Source: Amoebophrya sp. A120
Taxonomy: Eukaryota > Sar > Dinophyceae > Syndiniales > Amoebophryaceae
Assembly: GCA_905178155.1 (NCBI GenBank)
Contig: CAJINV010000018.1
Location: forward strand, 600,609-664,608
Direction: 5' to 3'
Length of the DNA stretch: 64,000 nt
Shown: piece by piece, positions 1 through 9,521 of the stretch
Position numbering within the stretch: position 1 is the first letter of the stretch
Layout of the letters: every line of letters starts with the position of its first letter
Program-made: the position numbers and the translations under genes
The notes under the pieces: generated by a model
Databases searched by the model: none
What the model was told of the DNA's origin: nothing
Seen by the model: the letters and a program-made list of their open reading frames with translations, nothing else

Positions 1-716
1 GCCTGCTTGGCGCGACGAGCCTCTTCATCCGGCAGCTGCACGGCTGAGAGTTTTTCCCGTTTGGCTTGTAACTCGCGCGGGGGCATGATCCGCTTGTAGA
101 CGGGGGAAAACACGAGAAGTTCGAACTCCCGCTCCAATGCTGCTCTGGTCTTCGGCGTAATCGTATCAGACTCGTGCTGTGCCGCGACGTACCATTCCTT
201 CAGTGCTCTCAACTCAATGTCCTGCAGGAGGGCAACATCTCCATTTTTATCGTCCAGGTCGTATTGGTTTTTCATCTTCTGCGCAGGTGGAGATGAGGCT
301 GTGGCGGGAACGAGTGTACGTGTACGTGTTGCCGACGCCGACTTAGAAGTCCGCCCAGAATTTGTCCCATTGGGACGACGATCCGAACCTGAGCTGCCAG
401 CGGAGGTAGATCTAGATCCCAAGCTATTGGCAGACGGGGTCCTTGTCGAGGAGTTTTTAGAAGTTGTTCCGTGGTCCTCACGACCACGACGCCCATTGCT
501 TATGCTTCCCTTTTTTGTGCGACCAGTAGATGTAGCTAACGCCGAGAGCGGCGGCCTGTGCGGTGAAGAACGTCGACCACCAGGCACTACGCCCGTCCCG
601 GAGACTTTGTTCCCGCTGGGCAAAAACCCGCCCACCAGGAGCGCCGTTGTGCGCAGCAACAGCGCAAGGGGACGAGTGCAGCAGCTTGGAGCAGTCCACA
701 TGTAGTTCTTGGTCAT
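1..716 (-). CDS. Unknown protein, 5' part, runs off window edge
   Basis: An uninterrupted frame runs on the minus strand from ATG at 714-716 to the window edge, about 238 codons with no stop. The N-terminus (MTKNYMWTAPSCC, then a Leu/Ala-rich stretch LALLLRTTALLVGGFL) could be a signal peptide, signal anchor or organelle transit segment. A Ser/Thr/Arg-rich low-complexity region of about 100 residues follows. After it the sequence becomes acidic and helical (KNQYDLDDKNGDVALL, then ELRALKEWYVAAQHESDTIT) with a charged EREFELLVFSPVYKRIMPP segment. No introner element interrupts it. I recognise no family. The helical part looks like real protein, but another start or an intron upstream is possible. 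Confidence 0.55.
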   Translation of the reverse strand, partial: MTKNYMWTAPSCCTRPLALLLRTTALLVGGFLPSGNKVSGTGVVPGGRRSSPHRPPLSALATSTGRTKKGSISNGRRGREDHGTTSKNSSTRTPSANSLGSRSTSAGSSGSDRRPNGTNSGRTSKSASATRTRTLVPATASSPPAQKMKNQYDLDDKNGDVALLQDIELRALKEWYVAAQHESDTITPKTRAALEREFELLVFSPVYKRIMPPRELQAKREKLSAVQLPDEEARRAKQ

Positions 717-1518
717 GATTGTGAAGTTTTGATCTTTGTTTAATTTCAGTGTACTTGTTCTAGTACTTCTCTAGTACGGTAAATAAAATTTAGTAAGTGT
801 CGCTCTGCTGTGAACTTATGTTCCTACCAACTCCAATCGCTTCTGTTTAGTAATGTTTTCGGTCTATTTGTAGAAGTAACAACTTCTTTTTGCAAGAACA
901 GAGTCACAAGGTCAAACGTCGTCGGGTCTTAGCTATTATACATGTCAGAAAACTATCTTTATTGTAAAACAATCGCTTCTGGATCTGGTACACTTTTTTC
1001 AAGTCGTAAGCCGCTCTAACTACATCTACACTTTTTTCAAGTCGTGAAACAAATATTACTGTCTGTACTTACATACATACACGATTCACTTTGCCCTGTG
1101 TCTGGGGTTCGTGACGCTCGATTTTTGATCGTGACACCTGGAAAGCGATCCACTCAAACGATTGTACGGACGAGCAAGTGTGTGGAGTAACCCTCTGTGA
1201 ACTTTCTGGTCTAGCAAGACCTGCGGATCATCTCAAGAGGTGAACATCGGAGCCAGGAGGAGCCTGTGCTGCCCCAAGGGGGGCGGGCGTCTGTGTGCGC
1301 TCCGGCAATCTCTATTCCTTGTTCCTGATGGCCACATCAATGCGGTTCGCGCTACAAGCGCCTTGTCGATCGATTTTGCCACGGTTTTTAGACGGCAGCA
1401 GCTTCAGCTGCGAGCTGACTGCGCTGCACATCTTGCATCTCGCCCTCGAGCAGATGTTGATGCGTGCCTACAAGGTGCAATGTCATACAAAATTCACTGC
1501 GACTGCCCCCGCGGGGCA
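717..1518. other. Gene-free stretch with a short direct repeat
   Basis: The left 500 bases are AT-rich with no convincing coding frame. A direct repeat (TACACTTTTTTCAAGTCGT) occurs near 988-1007 and 1028-1047. From about 1230 the DNA becomes GC-rich and probably belongs to the 3' untranslated part of the retrotransposon fragment to its right. Confidence 0.4.
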
Positions 1519-2585
1519 TCACAGTTCTTCGTCGGTGCTGGAATCATCGGGCGGCACGTGTGCCACGTAAGCGAAGACCTTAGCTAGGCGCTCCGGGCAG
1601 GAGAGCGCGTGGAGGTTTCCTATCCCGTAGCACTCGAGGAAGTGCGCGGGGCTGTCCTCTACCCGACGACATTTCGGACAGGGGACCCGTTCTAGCCCTG
1701 TTGCGGCGATTCTCTTGAACCTTGTGGCACCGAGGAATGCCGCCGCCGTCGTCTGGACGTGCCGGGACTCCCCCTGATTTGCAAGGACACGATAAAGCGA
1801 CTTGGCGCCGGCCCTGCCGCTGACGAAAGCAGTCGCGATCTCTCCGCTGACCGAGACCTCTGCCGCACCAAGGTCCTGCAGGAGCTTTGCCTCTTGCTCC
1901 GCCAGACGCTCCTTGACGTGTGCTTTTAAGTCCTCGACAGACAGAGGCGCGCCCCAAGCTGCACCAGCGTCGCCGTGGCGCAGCGCGGTCTCTGCCGCCT
2001 GGTCAACCAGTTCATTGACTCCCACGCCGGTGTGGGAGTAAATGTGGGCCAGTTCCACACAATGGAATTTGGAGCAGAGGTCCTCAAGGACGTCGAGGAG
2101 GGTGCACTCCGCCTGCGTTGCGAGGCCACCGCAGATGGTGAGGGTCGACAGACGTGCCAGTAGCGATTGGCTGTCTACGACTAGCAGCAGGTGTGCGGCT
2201 GCAGCCTCCGCCGGTTCTTGTTGTGCGGCGGTGCGCGCCTGCCCCAGGAGTTCTGTAAGACCGGCGCGCTCAGCCTGGTATGCGGATTTGTTGCCTGTCC
2301 AGCGCCCTGTTGTCAGTCGGGCTCCGGTTTTTGCGTGGAAGTAGGCGGCCATGGAGCCTCGTCCTGTGCTCTGTTGGTGCGCCCCGTCTGACGCACCGAA
2401 AAACGCACGGCGCTCACGTAGTCTGCTTCGCAGTTCTGGCGCCTCTTGGGTTGCGATTTTGAGACCCGGGAAGCGGCCTCGCGGGACCGGAATCGCCTTG
2501 AGATACTCGACCTCATCTCGCCGCCACCCGCAGCTCTCGAGCACGAGGGCCGCTTCGATCGCCCACGGTGGGCAATGCCCATCAC
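1519..2585 (-). pseudogene. 5'-truncated non-LTR retrotransposon fragment (RNase H and zinc knuckle)
   Basis: An open frame of about 340 codons on the minus strand (start about 2544) encodes the C-terminal part of a LINE-type polyprotein. An RNase H fold is visible: first acidic residue in FFGASDGAHQQ, Glu in YQAERAGL, Asp in LLVVDSQSLL, and last Asp in ELAHIYSHTGVGVNELVDQA. A CCHC-like finger follows (CPKCRRVEDSPAHFLECYG) and the frame ends in an acidic tail. No reverse transcriptase or endonuclease lies upstream, as expected of a copy truncated during target-primed insertion. It differs clearly in sequence from the intact element at 53-59 kb, so it is another family. Domestication is possible but nothing here argues for it. 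Confidence 0.7.
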
Positions 2586-3912
2586 TCCCGGCGAATTTTC
2601 TGTCTTTGTCTGTACTTCACAGACAAAACTAGTATCGCTACAGGAAGTAGGTTTTTACGATAATAAAAACTACAGGACAACTTTTGCAGTTCGTCTTGTT
2701 CTTCCAGTGAAGTAAGTAAATGTAAACAACTACAACGCATGACACAAAGTTGCACGATAGTGCAATTGCTTGCTTCGCGAAACTCGTGTATCAAGGTTGT
2801 TACTTGTCAACGGAAACTGTTTTTGATGTGGAATTTCAATTTTTTTCATTTCGTAAAATCGCTTTCTCACTCGCGCAGCAGGTGAGAGCTGCGCGTTGTA
2901 TGAATTGTTATGCAATGCACGAAGTGGTGGAAGATGAGGATCGTAGGAGCTGTTCATAGCTCCTTTTCATGATCCCGCAGGTCTTTACATGAGCTCCTTT
3001 TCATGATTCTTCCAACAACCGGACCACTTGCGATACCGATACCTCTTGATCTTCTGCTTAATTTTTGGAGAGAATGTTGAGAATGCACGCCCGCGCGTTC
3101 TGGCTGGATACGGATGTTCAGATCCGTTTTTCCTTCTAGACACATGTGCAGTACACGAGAGGCTTGAAGGTGTAACCCTAACCGAGAATCAATTTATTTG
3201 AAAAAGAAGTCGAGGTGTGTGCCGAAATAGTATTAGTTTTCAGTGACAATCGTATGTAACGGATCTTGCTGAATATTGACCATGATGCAGGTGTGCATTC
3301 TCTATTACTTCTCGTCGGTCGACGATCTTCGACATGCTTCTTGGGAGCTGATCCCCATCGTCCTCCAATCGTGTTTACTACAACAAGGAGCGCAATATGA
3401 ATAATATGATCAACATCTTGATCTTAGCTCGTGGACGTGATTTACTTTGTCGTCGCATGAAATTCTACTTTTATCTCAGCTCCAGCCCAGCCGGCGGGGA
3501 TCGTGTTTTGCGCGTGTCAATGAATAATGTAGTCGATGAGGCAGGGACTGTTTCTCATCGGTAGAATTCTTTTGATTTACAATTCAGGGATGAAGATGAC
3601 CGCCACAAAGCTGTCGTGGAAAGGAAATTCAACTCATGATCGAGTTCGAACTGGTTGACCAGAATTAGGAGCAGAAGAGCAACTCTAAAAAGAACTCGCG
3701 ACAAGAATTATACAGGAAACACTGCATGTCACCGTCGACGTGGGCCGTGGTCGAAAAGCTTCTTCTACGCGTAATTATTCAAGAACAAGATGCGACACAA
3801 ATAAGGACAGTACTGAGGCTGCAAGGCATCCGCATCACCCGACGTGTTGAATGACGGTGGTGGAACAAGAACAGCTAGACATCAAGTAAGAACCTAGCAG
3901 CACGGGGACAAG
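2586..3912. other. Gene-free stretch
   Basis: AT-rich intergenic DNA with only short random frames. A 15-base direct repeat (GCTCCTTTTCATGAT) occurs near 2960 and 2993. I see no RNA gene, promoter motif or transposon end. Confidence 0.4.
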
Positions 3913-6900
3913 ATGTATCCAGGAAAAAACACCCATCCCCATCCATTTTTTGCATGACAAACACTGCAGATTATGCATGTTTTGCATGACAAACACAGGA
4001 TTTGATGCATGTTTCACATGACAACTTGAATGGGGATGCTGGGTCCTCTTTTTTTTGTGGATAGAGAAACATCAACACGTATGAGGACGACGGGTACGGG
4101 CAGCGACCCCCGGAAAACGTAACGCGTAGTGATGACTACCTGGTGCACAAGGTACTGCGAATAAACCACGCAACTGCGCCGGGAAGCGAAGATCATCATG
4201 GGCGGGGAGATGCCCTACATCACAACAATGAGCCGCGTCTGAACGATGAGGAGCGGGTGCAGCGGGAAATCAACGACATTGTGCTGAAAAAGGTGAACGA
4301 GGACGAGTCCAGCCCGCTATGCATTGCAAAAGAATCGCATTTAGTAAAAATTGCATCACAAATTTTATCAGCAAAGAAAAATGAAATTTGTAATGCTATT
4401 AACGGTAAAAAGGTAGGTTTGTCATGCAAGATTGCACTTAGTACGAGTGCGATACTTTTGCACAGGATACTCGCTGAAGGATGCGGATTTCGAAGATTTC
4501 CGGCGGTCCCTCGCCAACCGCGACCAGCTACGGATCAAGCAGGAGATATGGAACTGTCAGGATCGAAATTGACAAAATCGAAAAATTTGTGGTGCATAAA
4601 ATGCATGACGCAAAATACATGCGTTGCAGAGCAGGCAAGTGAGGCCGATTGTAAACCTGTTTGGGGTTATAGCTCGAGCTGCTAAAGCAGCATGAGAGGA
4701 TCAGTCTTTTTTGCCTAAACAGCATTACAAACTGGATTTAGGCACCGCCAGAATTTGTCATGCGCCGCTTCGAAACTGGGTTCGAACCGGAATCCATTTT
4801 ATGCATGACAAATGATTTCGATTTTGTCGCTTTCGATCCTGACACACCCATAGGAGAAAAAACGGGAACAGAAAATTGACAAGGCCGAGGAAAGCGGAAC
4901 AGTGATATTACAATGAAAAATGCCCCCACGACCCCAAACTTGGCAGCATTTGCATTGCAAACCTTTCCAATAGAAACATTCACCGTCTTGCATATCTCAG
5001 CATCACAAATTTTCCATGCTGAATAGCTCAAATTTGTGTTGCGAAGGAGCCCAACAGCAGCCGGATCTGTCGCGCAGAAGGCACCTTGCGGCTGCGCAGT
5101 CTAGGTTCTGCATCAGGAAGGCTCGCAATCCTTTCATGCAAGACAAAAAGCTTTCATTTGGAAACTTTGCATGACAAACTTCTGGAAATTCTGTTTTGGG
5201 GGCATTTTTCATTGCAGTAAGTGAATGTCTTTCTCTACGCCAGCGACAAGGGCGACACGAGGACTTCCACGTATGAACTGCAAAAGTATCGTACTCGTAT
5301 TGCAATCATGCATTACATATGGTAAATCCGCATTACAAATTTTATTTCTCATGCTGATGAAATTTGTAATGCATTTATACGAGTGCGATACTTTTGCAGT
5401 TCATACCACGGCGAGAGGAACGACCTTTCTGCGGGTTGGCGGCGGTGATGGTTCATTTTCTTCAAGTGGTGTGAATATCAATAAGGTAAGAACAAACTCC
5501 ACCGCTTCAGCCCTCCGTGCGGAAAAGCGGAGAGAAGCGTACGAAAGGGAGAAGGAGAAGAGGGAAATGCAGGAGTGCACCTTTCGGCCGCAGTCGCGCA
5601 CAACTGCTAAAGGTGTGAGAACATCATCAGTGGGACGAGCAGGAGCCGTGTCGTCTTCTCGACCCGTAGTGCGAGAGCCACCTGCTAGTGCAGCTGGTGC
5701 AGCGGTAGGACAGAAAACCGAAAAATCATCTCCGATTTCTTCTACTTCCGGTTCTTTCGTCTCCGCATCAGCCACGACCCCCGCAGCCGCGCCATCTAGA
5801 ACAAATATGAAACAAGTTCAGCTTGCCCCCTCCGCGTCTGTGAAATTAATTTCCGTGCCCGGCTTATGGAAGTGTCAAAATCGAAACTCGCAAAATCGAA
5901 AAAATTGTATATGCATCAAATGTAGTGGGGCACGTATGGCCTGTGTAGTTGGGGTGCTTGCAGGCAAATGAGACCGATTGCAGGCCTGTTTAGGGGAAGG
6001 CGATGCGCTGCCAGAGTAGCATGACAGGAGCAGTCTTCCTTGCCCAAACAGCATGACAGGTTGGATTTTGTTGCTTCCGAAATTTGTCATGCCCCACTTG
6101 GAAACTGAGGCTCCAACTGGTATCGAGTTTATGCATCACAAAAAATTATTAATTTCGATTTTGTTGATTTCGATTCTGACGCTTCCATACGGCTTTGAGA
6201 AATCCGCCATTCGGATGCGGCTCGGGCGGCTGCAAACGGAGTATGAAGAGAAGAAACGGCAGCTCTTGTGCGGAATATCCACTGCAAATCAAGTATCGTA
6301 CTAATATAAATCGCATGACAAATTTCCACAGCATGAGAAATGAAATTTGTAATGCGGATTTAACTTAACTACAGAAGAACTTGTAGTGCATAAAAAATGC
6401 GATTAGTACGAGTACGAACTTTTGCAGTGCATACGGAAATCTGAACGCCAAAATCACGTCTAGTTTTTCATCATCCGCCCAAACCCTCGACCGTGCGAGC
6501 TGGCGGGACAGACGGCTGGTATCCTGTGCAAAAGTATCGTACTCGTATAAATGCAAGTCTTGCATTACAAATCTTGTTCCCAAGGCAAATCCGCACTACA
6601 AATTTTATTTCTCATGCTGAGGAAATGCATTTATACGAGTGCGATACTTGTACTTCTGCAATTCATAGCTGGCGCCGCCCGACCACGCGACCGCGATCCG
6701 GGACATTGTCCTGCGGGCGGTGGAGGAGAAGGAAGGTGAAAAGAGTTATTTTCGCGAAGGCTGGAAAGGACGAGGGGCAGGGGCCGCAAGCACCTCCTGG
6801 AACAATAAGCAGTCGAGCCCCACGACCGGCGATGAAAACAGTCCACCTCAAGGTCGTGCCAGAAACAAGCAGACCGGGCTTGCTGTTGACATCAGCAGGA

Positions 6901-7577
6901 GTGGAAACAAGAACAGAAGCAATACAGGCAGCACGACAAAGAGGGGCAAGAATCAAAAGATAAAGACCACAACCGACGTCGTCGAGGATATTCTGCAACA
7001 AGTGCGGAAAATGCAGCGACGAGACGCTGCAGAGAAAGAACACAAGATAGACGAGGAGACGAAGAACAAAGACAATCTTCATACTCATCAAACGTCCAAG
7101 GCGGTGGATCATAAAAATGCTGTCAAAGGCAACCATGTGAGGACGTCGCAAGGCTCGATATTTTCCCCGCCAGGGACTACGTCTGCTCCTGATGTAGAAC
7201 AAGTGCTGGCCTTGACTCGTCAACAGACCATGGCTGTTGATGATGAGCCACAGAGTGAAGAAGAAGAGCATGAGCAAGTGGCATCAACTACAACCAAACA
7301 CCCACTCCCGCTCGCAGCCCTGCTTCACACGGACCGTAGCGCCCTGCGGAGCCGAATCCTTGCGAGGAACACGGCAGATGTTGTGGGTCACCAGCAGGAA
7401 AAAGATCCACCGCTGCGGCAGTCGCATGGCCATTGTTCGCCCGAAGTAGAGAAGATCCTTGAGCAGGAAGAACGTGTGCCCGACCGCCACCAGTTGGCAG
7501 CTGTAGTAAAGCCACCCGCCCCCGCCGCGGATGTCGATTTTGAAGTCGATATGGGCTATGTTGATGAGGACGAGTAA
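3913..7577 (+). CDS. Unknown coiled-coil protein, interrupted by eight introner elements
   Basis: Exons at about 4064-4317, 4470-4546, 4853-4905, 5220-5271, 5407-5864, 6190-6275, 6434-6519 and 6668-7577, with a possible tiny first exon carrying ATG at 3913-3915. The product is about 650 residues. The frame survives every junction when the element plus one 5 bp repeat copy is removed. Examples are DESSP joined to LKDADFEDF, IKQE joined to KKREQKIDKAEE, and LLCG joined to NLNAKITSS. The centre has a charged helix (AEKRREAYEREKEKREMQ) followed by ECTFRPQ, a motif I associate with long protist coiled-coil and ciliary proteins. The C-terminal 300 residues are hydrophilic and low in complexity, ending GYVDEDE. 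No enzymatic domain is recognised. The start is the weakest point: the first element has poor direct repeats, and an in-frame stop lies just upstream of the ATG. Confidence 0.65.
3916..4063. mobile_element. Introner element, family D
   Basis: Family D ends (TATCCAGGAAAAAACACCC and the degraded complement ending GTGGATA). Flanks AGATG/GAGAA are a poor direct repeat, so the exact splice points are uncertain. Confidence 0.65.
4318..4469. mobile_element. Introner element, family B
   Basis: Ends TATGCATTGCAAAAG and CTTTTGCACAGGATA. Direct repeat CCCGC/CTCGC. Confidence 0.8.
4547..4852 (+). mobile_element. Introner element, family C, sense orientation
   Basis: Ends TATGGAACTGTCAGGATCG and CGATCCTGACACACCCATA. 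Perfect direct repeat GGAGA. Confidence 0.88.
4906..5219. mobile_element. Introner element, family L
   Basis: Ends TATTACAATGAAAAATGCCC and GGGCATTTTTCATTGCAGTA. Perfect direct repeat AGTGA. The only copy of this end type I found in the window. Confidence 0.8.
5272..5406. mobile_element. Introner element, family B
   Basis: Ends TATGAACTGCAAAAGTATCG and its exact complement. Perfect direct repeat CCACG. Confidence 0.9.
5865..6189 (+). mobile_element. Introner element, family C, sense orientation
   Basis: Ends TATGGAAGTGTCAAAATCG and CGATTCTGACGCTTCCATA. Perfect direct repeat CGGCT. Confidence 0.9.
6276..6433. mobile_element. Introner element, family B
   Basis: Ends TATCCACTGCAAATC and ACTTTTGCAGTGCATA. 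Perfect direct repeat CGGAA. Confidence 0.85.
6520..6667. mobile_element. Introner element, family B
   Basis: Ends TATCCTGTGCAAAAGTATCG and ACTTCTGCAATTCATA. Perfect direct repeat GCTGG. Confidence 0.88.
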
Positions 7578-7706
7578 GCAGTGGGGATGGAATTAGAAGG
7601 TGTACTCGCACTTCTAGTTCTATACGCTTTGAGTTCCTGTCGTTTTTCCGAACTTCGTTCTTCCCTTGCACGCACGGCTGGATACAGATTATCACGCCGT
7701 GCTGCA

Positions 7707-8712
7707 TCAGGAGGATTTTTGTTCTTCGAGCGGTTTTGAACAAAAGGCAGGGCGGTCGCGGTTTCATTATCCAGGAAAAAACACCCATCCCCATCCAATT
7801 TGTCATGCAAAACATGCATAATCTGCAGTGTTTGTCATGCAAAACTAACATGCTGATGGAGATGGGTGTTTTTTTTTTTCCCTCGATATTCGCTCCTTTC
7901 GCACGGCCTCCTCGAAGTCCAGCAGCCATTTTCTGGTTGTCGGACTGACGTCTTTTTCCCAGTCCGTCCCATAGTAAAAGTCCTGTTCGTACGACCAGTC
8001 TACCTTGTCGTTCTCCTCGCTGTCTCTCAGGATTCGTTTCCGATCCTCCTCACTCTGGCGAAGAAACTTTTTCCGCTGCTCCATCTGCGCGGGCGTGAGC
8101 AGTTTCAGTCGTTCTTTCCGAATCTCCTGCGTCCGCCGGAGTTCGTCCCGGCCCCGCATGAAATCCTGGATAAACTCCTTCTTCTCCATGATCTTCCGAC
8201 TTTTCTCTTTTTCGCTTTTGAAGTCCCGCGCCCACTCGGCATCCCGCTGCATTTCCTCGCGAATCTTCTTGGCTCGGAACCTTTCTTCCTTGTCGTCGAT
8301 CGCTTTCTGTTATCCCATGCGCAAACAAAGCATCGCACTTTAGTATTCGTAGTCAGTGATTGCAAGACTTTGCATGACAAGTAGAAATCGCTTTCCTAAA
8401 AAATATTCCTGAGCTCATGCTGAGACAGCAGTACAGGCTCGATTTCTTCCTCTTCGTCTGAAAAAAATTGCCGACGATCCTTTCACTGAATAGTTGTGCG
8501 ATACAACTTTTGCTAAATGCATATCTGTGCCGCGACGGCAGCGGCGTAATCGCCTTTGCGATCGATCCGCATCACGGCGCGCTGACGCAACTTGTCACGC
8601 GTGAGGTTGCGGTCCTCTCGGTAAAGGGGGTGGTCGTCACCATAAAAGGCTTTTTCCTCATTTAGCAACCGCTGCTTGACACCTGTTTTCGAGAATGGAG
8701 TGGTCGTCTTTC
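7707..8712 (-). CDS. Unknown highly charged coiled-coil protein, start not found
   Basis: Minus-strand exons at about 8524-8712, 7889-8310 and 7707-7767 are separated by two introner elements. The spliced frame reads YGDDHPLYREDRNL, then RKGDYAAAVAAQ joined to KAIDDKEERFRAKK, then a long Arg/Lys/Glu-rich helix (KKEFIQDFMRGRDELRR, ERLKLLTPAQMEQRKKF) and WSYEQDFYYGTDWEKD near the end. With standard element removal the last exon stops at 7707-7709, about 130 bp from the convergent upstream gene. If both flank copies were kept, the frame would continue to 7556 and overlap that gene by 22 bp. No ATG opens the first exon before an upstream in-frame stop, so a further 5' exon is missing. No family recognised. 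Confidence 0.6.
7768..7888. mobile_element. Introner element, family D
   Basis: Ends TATCCAGGAAAAAACACCC and the complement ending CCCTCGATA. Flanks TTCAT/TTCGC agree at 3 of 5 positions. Confidence 0.7.
8311..8523. mobile_element. Introner element, family B, degenerate
   Basis: Ends TATCCCATGCGCAAAC and CTTTTGCTAAATGCATA are diverged, but the direct repeat TCTGT is perfect. Confidence 0.75.
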
Positions 8713-9521
8713 ATTCAGATGTACAAAGTGCAGAGTGCACAAGGAAAAACGAAAAGTTGCAAATTTTCGTGGCTGAGATGAACATTTGTTAGTTTGATCA
8801 GGGGGGCAAGACGGAAAAGTTGAAACGTTCGTGCGCGGATGAAATATCGAATAAACATTGCTGCTATCGGAGCTGAGGACCGGCGGGCGCCTGGATCTTG
8901 CGGCAAAGACGAAACAAGCTTTTTGGCTCATTTTGGAACATTGAGCACCGTCCCATCTTTGCAAAATGCATGGAAAAGTCCAAAAATTGCTGCTTTCGTG
9001 GCTGAGGACGGGTGCGTGCCTGACTTATGCAAGCAAGACAAAACAATCTTCTTTTGCGCTTATTTTGCAAAATGGAAGAAAAAAGCAAAACTTTACTGTT
9101 ATCGAGGCTGAGGACGGGCGGGTGGGTGGCTCATGTAAGCAAGATGAGCTAAGCTTTTAAATTATTTTTTTTGGAGGACAGCTCGCCATCATCTACAATG
9201 AATCACGAGGGCGTAGTGAAAAAGTTCTGCATAAAGCATTTTCTTGATGTAAAAACATACTTTGAAACGCATCACGATGGCACGATGAAAAAACATCGTA
9301 TAATTTAGGTTAAGAAGTGCGATTTTGCGTGACTGTTGGACAAGCTAGACCTTTCGCGGTCATACCGTCGTGTTTCTGTTTTTTTCTTCGAAATAAAATG
9401 CTTTTCATTTCATTTTCATTTCAAAATGATTTCGCATTGCCGAAAACAAAATCTGAAACATAAAAAAAAGCCTGCGGCTGCTTGCGCATTCCGATACAGA
9501 GAGAAGACAGAGTAGGAAAAG
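8713..9521. other. Gene-free stretch containing diverged tandem repeats
   Basis: This interval upstream of the 7.7-8.7 kb gene holds the repeats listed at 8830-9160, then AT-rich DNA with no convincing coding frame. It may include a missing first exon of that gene. Confidence 0.4.
8830..9160 (+). repeat. Three diverged tandem units of about 125 bp
   Basis: Each unit contains GCTGAGGACGGGCGGGTG or a close variant (near 8873, 9001 and 9107), followed by a GCAAG-AC-AAAC stretch and a TTTTGGCTCATTTTG-like segment. Short frames across them are probably by-products of the repetition. Confidence 0.6.

Noticed and set aside
4755-4790. Second T-loop-like sequence GGGTTCGAACCGG
   Set aside because: It is part of a family C introner and the equivalent positions in sister copies vary without preserving a stem.
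7556-7577. Tail-to-tail overlap of two coding regions
   Set aside because: It requires keeping both flank copies of the introner at 7768-7888. Standard removal moves the minus-strand stop to 7707 and removes the overlap, so it is mentioned only as an alternative.
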